From a virus, in IMG/VR virus record IMGVR_UViG_3300011115_000213, positions 1-25,167 of that record: 25,167 bases of DNA; one strand, 5' to 3'. The notes beneath the pieces were generated by a model, which saw only the letters and a list, made by a program, of their open reading frames with translations, did no database searches and was not told the origin of the DNA. Position 1 is the stretch's first letter. The number at the start of each line of letters is the position of its first letter. The translations under genes and the position numbers were made by a program. Of this stretch, positions 15,905 through 22,953 are shown piece after piece.

Positions 15905-17896
15905 ATGAACATCATTACTACCGTTAAACAGTTACAAGAATTTGTTGAGTATTACTCCAAGGTTGACGCTTTTGCATTTGACGTAGAAACAATTGGCGAC
16001 GACCGCCTTTATCCAGTTATCAATGACGTATGCTGGATTTCTTTTGCTACTGAAGGCCGTGTAGACGTTATTCCCATGGGCCATCCTAATGGTGAGCTTG
16101 AAGGGCATGACAAGCCCCTACTATTACAAGGCCAACGTCGTTTAATTGAAGGCAAAGAGTTACTAGACTCGTCCTACTCTAAAGATGAACGTAAGTGGAC
16201 AGCTAAGTTTGCGGAGGCTCCAGAACAGCTAACTCCTCGTCAGGTATTTGATGCAATTCAGCCGTTAATGTTTGGCCCTGCACTAAAGATTGCCCACAAT
16301 GCAAAGTTTGATTTAAAATCAGTAGCAAAGTATTATGCAGGGCGTGTTCCCACTGGCCCCTACTTTGATACACTAATGGCTTCTTTTATTATTAACAATT
16401 TGAATAAATTTGATTTAGGTTTAAAGTCCTGTGTGCTTCGTGAGCTAGGCGTTGATATGGAAAAAGGAATTGGTGAAAATGTTGCTTTACACTCTTTTAG
16501 TGATGTTGCTAATTATTCTGGTATTGATGCAGACTTAACTTGGAAACTATACCTAGCTTTAGTTCCAAAGATTACGGGGAATCTTCAAAGGGTTTGGGGT
16601 TTAGAAATGGACGTATTAGCTGCCTTATGTGATATGGAACTTACCGGTGCTTATATCGACCAAGATGCCCTTAAGATTCTTGCAGAAGAGATTGAAAAAG
16701 GTAAGCAAGATGCTGAGGCTCGTTGCTACAAGATTGCAGGAAAAGCCTTCTCTATCAACTCTGTCCCAGTAAAACAGGAGTTATTGTTTGGCGGGGAAAC
16801 TCCACGTATAAAACCAAACACTAAGTTTAAACACGTTCTAACTCCAAAAGGTTTTGAAGCGCAAAAAAACAAAGAGGAACTCAATCAAGCGCATTACTCA
16901 GTTTCAGCAGAAGCCCTAGAGTTTTATCGTGGTAAAGATGAGTTTGTAGATGCTTTATTACAATATCAAGACTTAAACAAACTTATGACTACGTATGTAA
17001 CCCCCTATACAGGAGGTCAAGTCAAGCGTACAACCAACGGTAAGGTTAAGATTGAAGAGCGTAAAAGCCTTCTTATAAATGGTCGTGTTCATACTAACTT
17101 TAAAGCACACGGTGCTGAAACTGGCCGGTTCAGTTCATCTGAGCCCAACCTACAAAATATTCCATCATCAGGTGACTACGGTAAACTGGTTCGTAATCTG
17201 TTTGTTGCTCCTCCAGGACACAAGTTAGTGGTTGCCGACTACTCCCAGATTGAGCCTCGTATTATTGCATCATTCTCAAACGATGAGCTTCTTGTAAAGA
17301 ACTACCTAGATGGGGGAGATGTCTACACTGCTATTGGTGAAACTATGGGCGTAGACCGTAAAGCTGGTAAAGTCCTTGTACTTGCCATCTCTTATGGAGT
17401 TGGCCCAGATAAGATTGCCGCATCAATAGGCTGTTCCCTAAAAGAAGCTAAAGACTTATTGAATCGTTTTGAAGCGGAGTTTTCATCTATCTCTAAATAT
17501 AAAGCTAAGGTTATTCGTATGGCTAAAGATGCAGGGAAGATTCCTTTTGTAGAAACTATGTTTGGTCGGCGCAGGTATATCCCAGAACTACTTTCTAGGG
17601 ATTTTAGTATGTTAGGTCGTGCAGAGCGTCAAGCGTTTAATACCATGATTCAAGGCTCAGCCGCAGATATTATGAAACTTGCTCTTATTAGGGCGCACTC
17701 TTGTTTCAAAGATGACCCAGAAGTAAATGTAATATTGACAGTTCATGATGAACTTGTTACAATTACACCAGAGCACAAAGCAGAAGAAGTAGCAAATGCA
17801 ATCCGCCAATCTATGGAAGGGATTCATCTCAAGCAAATTAACGTCCCACTTATTGCTGATATACAGATAGTTGATAAGTGGGGAGAGGCAAAGTAA
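15905..17896 (+). CDS. Family A DNA polymerase with 3'-5' exonuclease domain
   Basis: A 663-residue replicative polymerase of the Pol I (polA) type without a 5'-3' exonuclease domain. Proofreading motifs are FDVETI (Asp26, Glu28), IAHNAKFD (Asn132, Asp136) and NYSGIDAD (Tyr204, Asp208). Polymerase motifs are 'TGRFSSSEPNLQNIP', motif A VVADYSQIE (Asp445), motif B RKAGKVLVLAISYG (Arg485, Lys489, Tyr497) and motif C TVHDELV (Asp615). All catalytic residues are present. In motif B the residue equivalent to E. coli Phe762 is Leu493 (codon 17381-17383). The ribosome site is AAGGGG (15895-15900). The stop overlaps the next start (TAATG). Confidence 0.93.
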   Translation: MNIITTVKQLQEFVEYYSKVDAFAFDVETIGDDRLYPVINDVCWISFATEGRVDVIPMGHPNGELEGHDKPLLLQGQRRLIEGKELLDSSYSKDERKWTAKFAEAPEQLTPRQVFDAIQPLMFGPALKIAHNAKFDLKSVAKYYAGRVPTGPYFDTLMASFIINNLNKFDLGLKSCVLRELGVDMEKGIGENVALHSFSDVANYSGIDADLTWKLYLALVPKITGNLQRVWGLEMDVLAALCDMELTGAYIDQDALKILAEEIEKGKQDAEARCYKIAGKAFSINSVPVKQELLFGGETPRIKPNTKFKHVLTPKGFEAQKNKEELNQAHYSVSAEALEFYRGKDEFVDALLQYQDLNKLMTTYVTPYTGGQVKRTTNGKVKIEERKSLLINGRVHTNFKAHGAETGRFSSSEPNLQNIPSSGDYGKLVRNLFVAPPGHKLVVADYSQIEPRIIASFSNDELLVKNYLDGGDVYTAIGETMGVDRKAGKVLVLAISYGVGPDKIAASIGCSLKEAKDLLNRFEAEFSSISKYKAKVIRMAKDAGKIPFVETMFGRRRYIPELLSRDFSMLGRAERQAFNTMIQGSAADIMKLALIRAHSCFKDDPEVNVILTVHDELVTITPEHKAEEVANAIRQSMEGIHLKQINVPLIADIQIVDKWGEAK

Positions 17897-18318
17897 TGTC
17901 AAAGAAAAAGAAAAAGAATAAAAAAATCACTGACCCAGTGTCACTGTCAGAAGTGTCTAGTCGTTTACGTGCATTCCTTATTGATTCACAGATTCAAAAT
18001 GCTCATGAACTAGCTAGAATTTTAGGCTGTTCACCATTAAGTGATGAGCTTAAAGAGATGGAAGATGATGAAAGTGACAAACGTGTTGACCGCATATCCC
18101 ATTTAGTTCCGTTACTCTACGCACAGGCCCATGCTTTAGCAGAAAGTTCAGTAGAGTATCAAAAAGCAAATATGACAAAAGAGATTAGAGACCTGCCAAA
18201 TGAAACCTGGTGGGAATCAAGAAAGATTCTTGAACAGATTGCAATGTCAGCACTATTAGGGTCTGTATCTCAGTTGGTTGATATGGGGCTTTTAAAGCTA
18301 CCGAAAGGAAAAAAGTAA
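17896..18318 (+). CDS. Hypothetical helical protein with lysine-rich N-terminus
   Basis: About 140 residues. ATG 17896 overlaps the polymerase stop (TAATG) and is preceded by GGGAGAGG (17881-17888), which I prefer to an in-frame GTG at 17878. The protein opens with a run of lysines (KKKKKNKK) likely to contact nucleic acid. It continues as mostly helices ('SLSEVSSRLRAFLIDSQIQN', ELARILGCS, 'RISHLVPLLYAQAHALAESS') and ends with another basic stretch. The ELARILGCSPLS segment could be a helix-turn-helix, but it is too degenerate to claim. It is unrecognised; position suggests a polymerase-associated or DNA-binding role. Confidence 0.6.
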   Translation: MSKKKKKNKKITDPVSLSEVSSRLRAFLIDSQIQNAHELARILGCSPLSDELKEMEDDESDKRVDRISHLVPLLYAQAHALAESSVEYQKANMTKEIRDLPNETWWESRKILEQIAMSALLGSVSQLVDMGLLKLPKGKK

Positions 18319-18398
18319 TGGATTTTGTAACATTTTGGTTTATGGCATTTATGGCACTTGTTATAGCCGCCCTTATTAAAGGAGAAAGTGATGAGTAA
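18318..18398 (+). CDS. 26-residue single-span membrane peptide
   Basis: A very short gene: ATG at 18318 overlaps the preceding TAA (TAATG) and the stop TAA is at 18396-18398. The product, MDFVTFWFMAFMALVIAALI plus KGESDE, is one transmembrane helix with a charged end. Its start is coupled to the upstream gene, and its own 3' end carries the GGAG site for the next gene and overlaps that gene by 8 bases. The tight fit supports a real gene, although so short a frame could be chance. Confidence 0.4.
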   Translation: MDFVTFWFMAFMALVIAALIKGESDE

Positions 18399-18762
18399 CT
18401 CAGATTGGTGGGCTAAAAAACTGGGGCAACCAGCACCACAAGGGCGTCCTGACTCTAGTCCAACTATGCCCCCTTCACAACAGCCTATGGCACCGATGCC
18501 TGCATTTCCCCAGCCGCAAACAGCGAAAGCGCAATCAGCTTCTCAGACTGCTACGTGTCCTGACTGCGGGTCGGGTAACTATTTTGCTATTCAAAATGCA
18601 GCGGCACGTTGCTATGACTGTGGGTATCCCATACAGCAGTCAGGGTCGCGTTTCGGTGGCCTCGCTGGTGCGAATGTTGAAGGCCCAGTTCAACAAGCAG
18701 CAGGAAACAATTCAACAAACAACTGGAACCCACAAGGAATAATAGGAAGTATAAATGGATAA
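18391..18762 (+). CDS. Zinc-ribbon protein with Pro/Gln-rich region
   Basis: A 123-residue protein from ATG 18391 (GGAG six bases upstream; a GTG three bases earlier is too close to it). It starts SDWWAKKLGQ. A Pro/Gln/Met-rich, probably disordered segment (about 14-50) is followed by a zinc ribbon, ATCPDCGSGNYF and ARCYDCGYPI, with Cys56, Cys59, Cys74 and Cys77. The last 40 residues are Gly/Asn/Gln-rich. Small zinc-ribbon proteins of this plan are frequent in actinophage genomes, with no proven role known to me. Nucleic-acid or protein binding is likely. It overlaps the next gene by 8 bases (ATGGATAA). Confidence 0.65.
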   Translation: MSNSDWWAKKLGQPAPQGRPDSSPTMPPSQQPMAPMPAFPQPQTAKAQSASQTATCPDCGSGNYFAIQNAAARCYDCGYPIQQSGSRFGGLAGANVEGPVQQAAGNNSTNNWNPQGIIGSING

Positions 18763-18940
18763 CTCACAAATGGAACTGATTCAAGATAAAACATTTTTAG
18801 ACATACGCAATAAAGTTGCAGAGATTCTTTTAGAACACGGCATCTTAGATACATACGAAGGTAAAGTAGGCTGGTGGGTCAATAGTAACGGCCCAGCGTT
18901 TATTTCTTTGTACGACGTACTGGAGGATGCCCGTGTATAG
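18755..18940 (+). CDS. Hypothetical small protein
   Basis: A 61-residue acidic protein of unrecognised family. A helix (FLDIRNKVAEILLEHGIL) is followed by a beta-like strand with GWWVNSNGPAF and a short helix (LYDVLEDARV). The start overlaps the zinc-ribbon gene by 8 bases, and its 3' end carries the GGAGG site and overlaps the next small gene by 8 bases. The regular overlaps support expression. Confidence 0.5.
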   Translation: MDNSQMELIQDKTFLDIRNKVAEILLEHGILDTYEGKVGWWVNSNGPAFISLYDVLEDARV

Positions 18941-19070
18941 CATCAACGATATATTTGGAGCAGTAACACTGACAGTACTTATAGTTAGCTTAGGCTTTAG
19001 TTTAATCTGGTCACTAGCAACCTCAGAACGTTTACGTAATGAATTAAAAAAGGAAAAAGAAAATGATTAA
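18933..19070 (+). CDS. 45-residue single-span membrane peptide
   Basis: A short gene with a GTG start at 18933 and GGAGG at 18922-18926, a good ribosome site. The product begins MYSINDIFGAV, has one membrane span (about 8-29, 'AVTLTVLIVSLGFSLIWSLA') and ends as a charged helix (SERLRNELKKEKEND). The stop (19068-19070) overlaps the RecA start by 8 bases, and the AAGG in its tail region may serve RecA. The topology resembles small phage membrane proteins such as spanin i-components or inhibitors of superinfection, but nothing specific supports either. Confidence 0.5.
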   Translation: MYSINDIFGAVTLTVLIVSLGFSLIWSLATSERLRNELKKEKEND

Positions 19071-20106
19071 CCCAGAAGCTTTAAAGATTATGGCCGCTCT
19101 TAATAAAAAATTAGGAGAAGGTTCCGTTGTAATAGGAGGAAATATTCGTGAAGGCCTTATTGGTCGGGCTACTACTGGCTCTACTACTTTTGATTACGTT
19201 TTGGGTGGTGGGTTTCCTACTAATCAATGGAACGAACTCATTGGTGAACCAAGCCACGGAAAAACAGCTATTGCTCTTAAGACAATCGCGGCTAACCAGG
19301 CGCTTGACCCAGGGTACATTACCGCATGGGTTGCAGCGGAGCAGTGGGTCCCAGAGTACGCAGAAATGTGTGGAGTAGACGCTAGTCGTGTTATCGTTAT
19401 TGAAACTAATATTATGGAAGAAGCGTTCGATGCTGTACTAGCTTTTGCTGAGTCAAAATCAGTTGATGCTATAGTCATCGACTCTCTGCCTGCCCTAGTC
19501 CCAGGTCCTGAAGACGAGAAGAATATGGACGAAATGACCGTTGGTCGTGGAGCCCTTATTACCAATAAATTCTTTCGTAAGGCCGGAGCCGCTATGAAGC
19601 GCAGTCTAACTGAAGATGAGCGCCCTATTCTAGGAATTATTATTAATCAATGGCGTATGAAGATTGGCGTAATGCACGGAGACCCACGTACTACTCCAGG
19701 AGGTGTTGGTAAGGACTACGCTTACTTTACTCGTGCAGAAGTTAAACGTGATGAGTGGATTGAAACCGGAACTGGAAATAACAAAGTCCGCGTAGGTCAA
19801 CGCATTAAAATTCGTGTTATAAAAAATAAAACTGCTCCACCTCAACAAATTGCTTATATTGACTATTACTTCCAAGACCACAGCATATATAAAGCTGGAG
19901 AATATGACAAAGCCAAAGAAGTTGCCGCAATGGTTATTATCAAGGAAATTGTTGACCGTCGTGGTGGTTGGATTTATTATGGTGAACGTAAGTGGCAGGG
20001 TCAAGAAGCCTTGGTAACTTCAATTCGCGAAGAGGTAGACCTCTTTGAGGAGCTACGTGACAAAGTCTTTTCGACTCCAACTGGCCCTATGTCAGTGGTT
20101 GAGTAG
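19063..20106 (+). CDS. recA: RecA recombinase
   Basis: A 347-residue RecA-family strand-exchange ATPase close in size to bacterial RecA. 'ATTGSTTFDYVLGGGFPTNQ' leads to Walker A GEPSHGKT (61-68). The catalytic acid is in WVAAEQWVPEY (Glu93), Walker B is AIVIDSLPALV (Asp140), and the loop 2 region reads NQWRMKIGVMHGDPRTTPGG (Asn195, Gln196). The L2 wording is that of true RecA rather than UvsX or Sak4. The C-terminal domain (YYFQDHSIYKAGEYDKAKEV) is also kept. It probably drives recombination-dependent replication and repair with the nucleases encoded right after it. The next gene starts inside its stop codon (TAGTG). Confidence 0.9.
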   Translation: MINPEALKIMAALNKKLGEGSVVIGGNIREGLIGRATTGSTTFDYVLGGGFPTNQWNELIGEPSHGKTAIALKTIAANQALDPGYITAWVAAEQWVPEYAEMCGVDASRVIVIETNIMEEAFDAVLAFAESKSVDAIVIDSLPALVPGPEDEKNMDEMTVGRGALITNKFFRKAGAAMKRSLTEDERPILGIIINQWRMKIGVMHGDPRTTPGGVGKDYAYFTRAEVKRDEWIETGTGNNKVRVGQRIKIRVIKNKTAPPQQIAYIDYYFQDHSIYKAGEYDKAKEVAAMVIIKEIVDRRGGWIYYGERKWQGQEALVTSIREEVDLFEELRDKVFSTPTGPMSVVE

Positions 20107-20426
20107 TGAAAAGCGAAGGCCAGAAACAGTCCCAGAAGCACGAGAAACGCCTTGCAAAGGCCGTAGGAGGGCAAACCACGGCTGCTTCTGGGGCGTTCTG
20201 GTCCCGTAAGGGTGACGTCCGTAGCGACACCCTTTTAATTGAACATAAATGGACCGGAAAGAAATCTAAAACAATCCAGTCTGCAGAGTTGACTAAAATT
20301 GTTAATGAAGCTATTATGGATGGTAGGCTTCCAGTATTTGGAATCCACTTAGACGGAAAAGATTATGTCATTCTAATGGAGACAGACTTCTTAGAATTAT
20401 GGGATAAAGTAAATGGAAATATTTAA
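20106..20426 (+). CDS. PD-(D/E)XK nuclease, Holliday-junction-resolvase-like
   Basis: A 106-residue protein with a GTG start overlapping the RecA stop (TAGTG, 20104-20108). An N-terminal basic helix with Glu13 (HEKRLAKAVGG) is followed by ASGAFWSRKGDVRSDTLLIE and HKW. The acidic GDVRSD (Asp37, Asp41) and EHK (Glu46, Lys48) make the PD-(D/E)XK metal site. The remaining strands (PVFGIHLDGKDYVILME) complete a minimal restriction-endonuclease fold. The arrangement resembles archaeal-type Hjc and small phage resolvases. Coupling to RecA fits junction or branched-DNA cleavage. Exact substrate cannot be told from sequence. It overlaps the WhiB gene by 14 bases. Confidence 0.7.
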   Translation: MKSEGQKQSQKHEKRLAKAVGGQTTAASGAFWSRKGDVRSDTLLIEHKWTGKKSKTIQSAELTKIVNEAIMDGRLPVFGIHLDGKDYVILMETDFLELWDKVNGNI

Positions 20427-20754
20427 TACCGCAAACTTAGAGTGGTTAGATGATTCCGCTTGCAAAGATGCACCTAACCCTGATATATTTTTTCCACCAA
20501 GAGATAAAGAGCTTTACAAAAAAATAGCGGATGAAGCAAAGAGGTACTGTTTTGGAGTTGAGGATGAAACCCCAGCTTGTCCAGTACGTAAAGAATGTTT
20601 GTGGTCTGCTATAGAATCAGATGAACAACACGGTATTTGGGGCGGCCTTAGCCATCGTGAACGCAATGCACTTGTGCGTAAATGGCAAAGGAAGTATAAA
20701 GATACTATGACCTTGAAAGAATATATCTTTCAAGTAAATAAGAAGGAGAAGTAA
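20413..20754 (+). CDS. WhiB-family Fe-S transcriptional regulator
   Basis: A 113-residue WhiB-like protein. The four cluster ligands are Cys17 (SACKDA), Cys46 (KRYC), Cys56 and Cys62 (ACPVRKECL), and the conserved turn is GIWGGLSHRER with a basic tail (RKWQRKYK). WhiB proteins are confined to Actinobacteria and their phages; they bind a [4Fe-4S] cluster and act on sigma-factor region 4 or DNA. Here Cys46 to Cys56 is C-x9-C where the usual form is C-x2-C. It probably adjusts host or phage transcription and is the best host clue in the window. It lies between two nuclease genes; its stop is next to the following ATG. Confidence 0.9.
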   Translation: MEIFNTANLEWLDDSACKDAPNPDIFFPPRDKELYKKIADEAKRYCFGVEDETPACPVRKECLWSAIESDEQHGIWGGLSHRERNALVRKWQRKYKDTMTLKEYIFQVNKKEK

Positions 20755-21609
20755 ATGGCGGTATCGTCTAGTAAATCGGACCTTGCAAGGTTCTTAGATG
20801 CAAAAAGAAAACCATCACGTTTAATGGGAGACATCGAACGTCATCTTATGGCACGCCCAGTAGGTGACCGCAGTACAACCGTACTTCATCCATCGGAAAT
20901 TATTAAGAAGGACTATTGTCGTCGTGCAGGGTACTTTTTACTGAGTGGTCACACTAAAATTTCTGAAAACCCTAATCTACGTCTGCAGTCTATTTTTGAT
21001 GAGGGGCATACAATCCACGCTAAGTGGCAGCGTTGGTTCCAAGAAATGGGCGTGCTTTATGGGCGCTTTACCTGCACCTCTTGTGATTTTTCTATATTTG
21101 ATATTGGAGTAGTACCCTGCCCTAGTTGTGGTAAAGATACTATGGAGTATCGTGAAGTTACCCTTGTAGATGACTCACTACGTATTGCAGGCCACACTGA
21201 TGGTTGGATTAAGGGAATTGGAAATGACACCCTTATTGAGATTAAATCAATTGGCCCAGGCACTATTCGCTCCGAAGCACCTAACCTTTTTATGGATGCC
21301 GGTGCAAACTTTATGGAGGCGTGGAAAAACGTTCGCCGTCCATTCCCTACGCATATTATGCAGGGGCAAGTTTACCTAGAACTTATGCAACGTATGGGTC
21401 ATGACGTAAATGAGATTGTATTTATTTACGAACTTAAAGCTGACCAGGATTACAAAGAGTTTAGTGTTAAGCGTGACTTTGAACTTGTACGTCACGTGTT
21501 TGACAACGCTAAACTAGTTGTAGATGCTGTTGACGCTGGAATTGCTTTAGAATGTAATAATAACCCTGGTGGTACCTGCAAGCAGTGTGCACCTTATAAG
21601 GAGGATTAA
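20755..21609 (+). CDS. Cas4/RecB-like Fe-S PD-(D/E)XK exonuclease with inserted zinc finger
   Basis: A 284-residue nuclease of the RecB/Cas4 group. It shows the conserved N-terminal Cys (KKDYCRRAGYF, Cys55) and a helix with GHTIHAKWQ (His86). The catalytic residues are AGHTDGW (Asp149), IEIKSI (Glu162, Lys164) and QGQVY (Q203-x3-Y207). Three C-terminal cysteines follow (Cys267, Cys275, Cys278). Cys55 plus these three would hold a 4Fe-4S cluster, as in Cas4 and AddB. A second Cys4 site, CTSC...CPSC (Cys107, 110, 122, 125), is inserted before the catalytic strands. No Cas1, Cas2 or CRISPR is nearby, so a recombination exonuclease acting with RecA is more likely. The gene ends inside the next start (TAATG). 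Confidence 0.82.
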   Translation: MAVSSSKSDLARFLDAKRKPSRLMGDIERHLMARPVGDRSTTVLHPSEIIKKDYCRRAGYFLLSGHTKISENPNLRLQSIFDEGHTIHAKWQRWFQEMGVLYGRFTCTSCDFSIFDIGVVPCPSCGKDTMEYREVTLVDDSLRIAGHTDGWIKGIGNDTLIEIKSIGPGTIRSEAPNLFMDAGANFMEAWKNVRRPFPTHIMQGQVYLELMQRMGHDVNEIVFIYELKADQDYKEFSVKRDFELVRHVFDNAKLVVDAVDAGIALECNNNPGGTCKQCAPYKED

Positions 21610-22055
21610 TGTCGGCACTAGAAAAATTTAAAGACTGGGGACTTACCTTTTATAAACCAGAAGGTGAGCAAGTTCGTATCCCTGCAGACATTACGGCTCT
21701 TGGTTCCGAAGATTTAGGTGAGTTGTTTACCCGCCTAACTGCTTGGACCGATTATATTGCTTCACAGCTAACCATGGCTCAGCTAGAAGAACGTGCTGCT
21801 TTGAAGAAGAAAGACTTTACTGAAACTACCATGCTAATTAGGCGTGTAGGTTCTCAGGCAAAGGGTGAACGTATCACTGCCATCAAAGCAGAGGTTTCTA
21901 TTAACCCAGAGATTGTGCAACTTGACAACGATTATGAAGAGAAGTATGCTTATCGTAAGTTAGTTGAAATGCTACTTACAAACCACGAGCGTGACTTATC
22001 CTTGGTCAGCCGTGAAATTACACGCCGTTCTAATGACTATAGGAGGAACATTTAA
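21609..22055 (+). CDS. Hypothetical helical protein coupled to the exonuclease
   Basis: A 148-residue, almost wholly helical protein, with both ends coupled to neighbours by TAATG overlaps. A short N-terminal segment (WGLTFYKPEGEQVRIPADI) precedes a likely two- or three-helix coiled coil: 'LGELFTRLTAWTDYIASQLT', MAQLEERAALKKKDF and a C-terminal helix ending EITRRSNDYRRNI. No enzyme motif, cysteine cluster or membrane span is seen. It may be a partner or adaptor for the exonuclease or recombinase, from position only. I do not recognise the family. Confidence 0.6.
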   Translation: MSALEKFKDWGLTFYKPEGEQVRIPADITALGSEDLGELFTRLTAWTDYIASQLTMAQLEERAALKKKDFTETTMLIRRVGSQAKGERITAIKAEVSINPEIVQLDNDYEEKYAYRKLVEMLLTNHERDLSLVSREITRRSNDYRRNI

Positions 22056-22519
22056 TGGGACGCATGAAAGACATATTTACAGAACTACAAGAATTGGGTT
22101 TTGACCCAAACACACTAGAGGGCAAAGCTAAATTTGAAGAGCTAGTTGACAACAGGTTTCCGGGACGTATCCCTAAACAAGGAACATTTGAAAGCCTACC
22201 ATTAGCTACGCAAGAGCAAATTCGTAAGGCTAGCCCAACTGCAACCTTTGAAGAAGCTGTACAACAGAAGTTTCAACATGCTAAGCATGTGCTGCTAAGC
22301 AAGCACAAAGACTATGGACCAAAGAATATAGCAAATAGTCCAGGTGGACCACTAAACGGTTTGCGCGTTCGTATGTGGGATAAGTTTGCTCGTATTAACA
22401 ATTTGATTGATTCAAAAAGGAATCCCGAACACGAAAGCCTAAGGGATTCATTCCTCGACATGGCAAACTATGCAATCATCGCAATGTTAGTACTTGATGG
22501 AGAGTGGCCAAATGAGTAA
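22055..22519 (+). CDS. DUF1599 / nucleotide modification-associated domain 1 protein
   Basis: A 154-residue protein with a perfect AGGAGG site eight bases before ATG 22055. Residues about 65-152 match the DUF1599 (Nmad1) outline: 'FQHAKHVLLSKHKDYGPKNI', GGPLNGLRVRMWDKFARINNL, ESLRDSFLDMANYAIIAML and a final GEW. The domain is all-helical and is found in many phages. It was named for its genomic association with base-modification genes, and a MazG-like nucleotide pyrophosphohydrolase action has been considered. The acidic and Asp/Asn residues in the DYG..N and DS..D..NY motifs would suit metal binding. No other base-modifying enzyme is in this window. It overlaps the next gene by 8 bases (ATGAGTAA). 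Confidence 0.72.
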   Translation: MGRMKDIFTELQELGFDPNTLEGKAKFEELVDNRFPGRIPKQGTFESLPLATQEQIRKASPTATFEEAVQQKFQHAKHVLLSKHKDYGPKNIANSPGGPLNGLRVRMWDKFARINNLIDSKRNPEHESLRDSFLDMANYAIIAMLVLDGEWPNE

Positions 22520-22946
22520 AGCGTCTGGATTTGAACCACGTTTTGACCGCGACATGGAGCGTGGCGAAGTGGGCGAAGCACTACTAGATTTACTATTTGA
22601 GGACAGCAAAGACCCTAATGTAACTATTGAGGTAAAAACTGACTACCGTACTAATGAAACAGGGAACATCTATGTTGAAACCTACAAATATCGTAATGGT
22701 AGAGAAGATGAAGCTGTTCCTTCAGGAATTAACGGCACACAGTCTAAATGGTGGGCCCAGGCATCTCCTGACGGTACCGCTGTGCTTCTAATTAAGACAG
22801 AGGCACTACGTAAGTACATTGCCCTTGTAGAGCCTCCACAGAGCTCACAGCCCGTTTCTAATGCACATTCTGCGGCTAGCCTAGGACTACTTGTTTCTAT
22901 GAAAGGCCTGATGAAATATTTAAAGATGTGGAAGTCTACCGACTAG
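22512..22946 (+). CDS. PD-(D/E)XK-like nuclease domain protein
   Basis: About 144 residues from ATG 22512 (GGAG nine bases upstream). In-frame TTG/ATG codons at 22494 and 22497 lie inside the previous gene and overlap this ribosome site. The N-terminal half has a helix with acidic residues (MERGEVGEALLDLLFED; Glu19, Glu22), then TIEVKTDYRTNETGNIYVE (Glu40, Lys42). This E-then-ExK pattern followed by a GN-hydrophobic-E strand is typical of PD-(D/E)XK restriction-like nucleases. WWAQASPDGTAVLLIKTEAL gives further core strands, and the C-terminus is a short basic helix. The expected catalytic Asp before ExK is not obvious, so activity is uncertain. It stands between DUF1599 and RuvC genes. Confidence 0.6.
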   Translation: MSKASGFEPRFDRDMERGEVGEALLDLLFEDSKDPNVTIEVKTDYRTNETGNIYVETYKYRNGREDEAVPSGINGTQSKWWAQASPDGTAVLLIKTEALRKYIALVEPPQSSQPVSNAHSAASLGLLVSMKGLMKYLKMWKSTD

Positions 22947-22953
22947 GTATACA

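Noticed and set aside
17878-17895. GTG start upstream of the lysine-rich protein
   Set aside because: The purine-rich GGGAGAGG site follows this codon and serves ATG 17896, which overlaps the polymerase stop.
19630-20004. Minus-strand frame of 124 codons
   Set aside because: It is antisense to the conserved C-terminal half of recA; no other gene in the window is on this strand.
20413-20754. WhiB as a sign of host chromosome or contamination
   Set aside because: The gene is embedded with tight overlaps among phage genes, and phage-borne WhiB proteins are well known.
20755-21609. CRISPR-associated Cas4
   Set aside because: No Cas1, Cas2, effector or repeat array is present; the RecA neighbourhood points to recombination.
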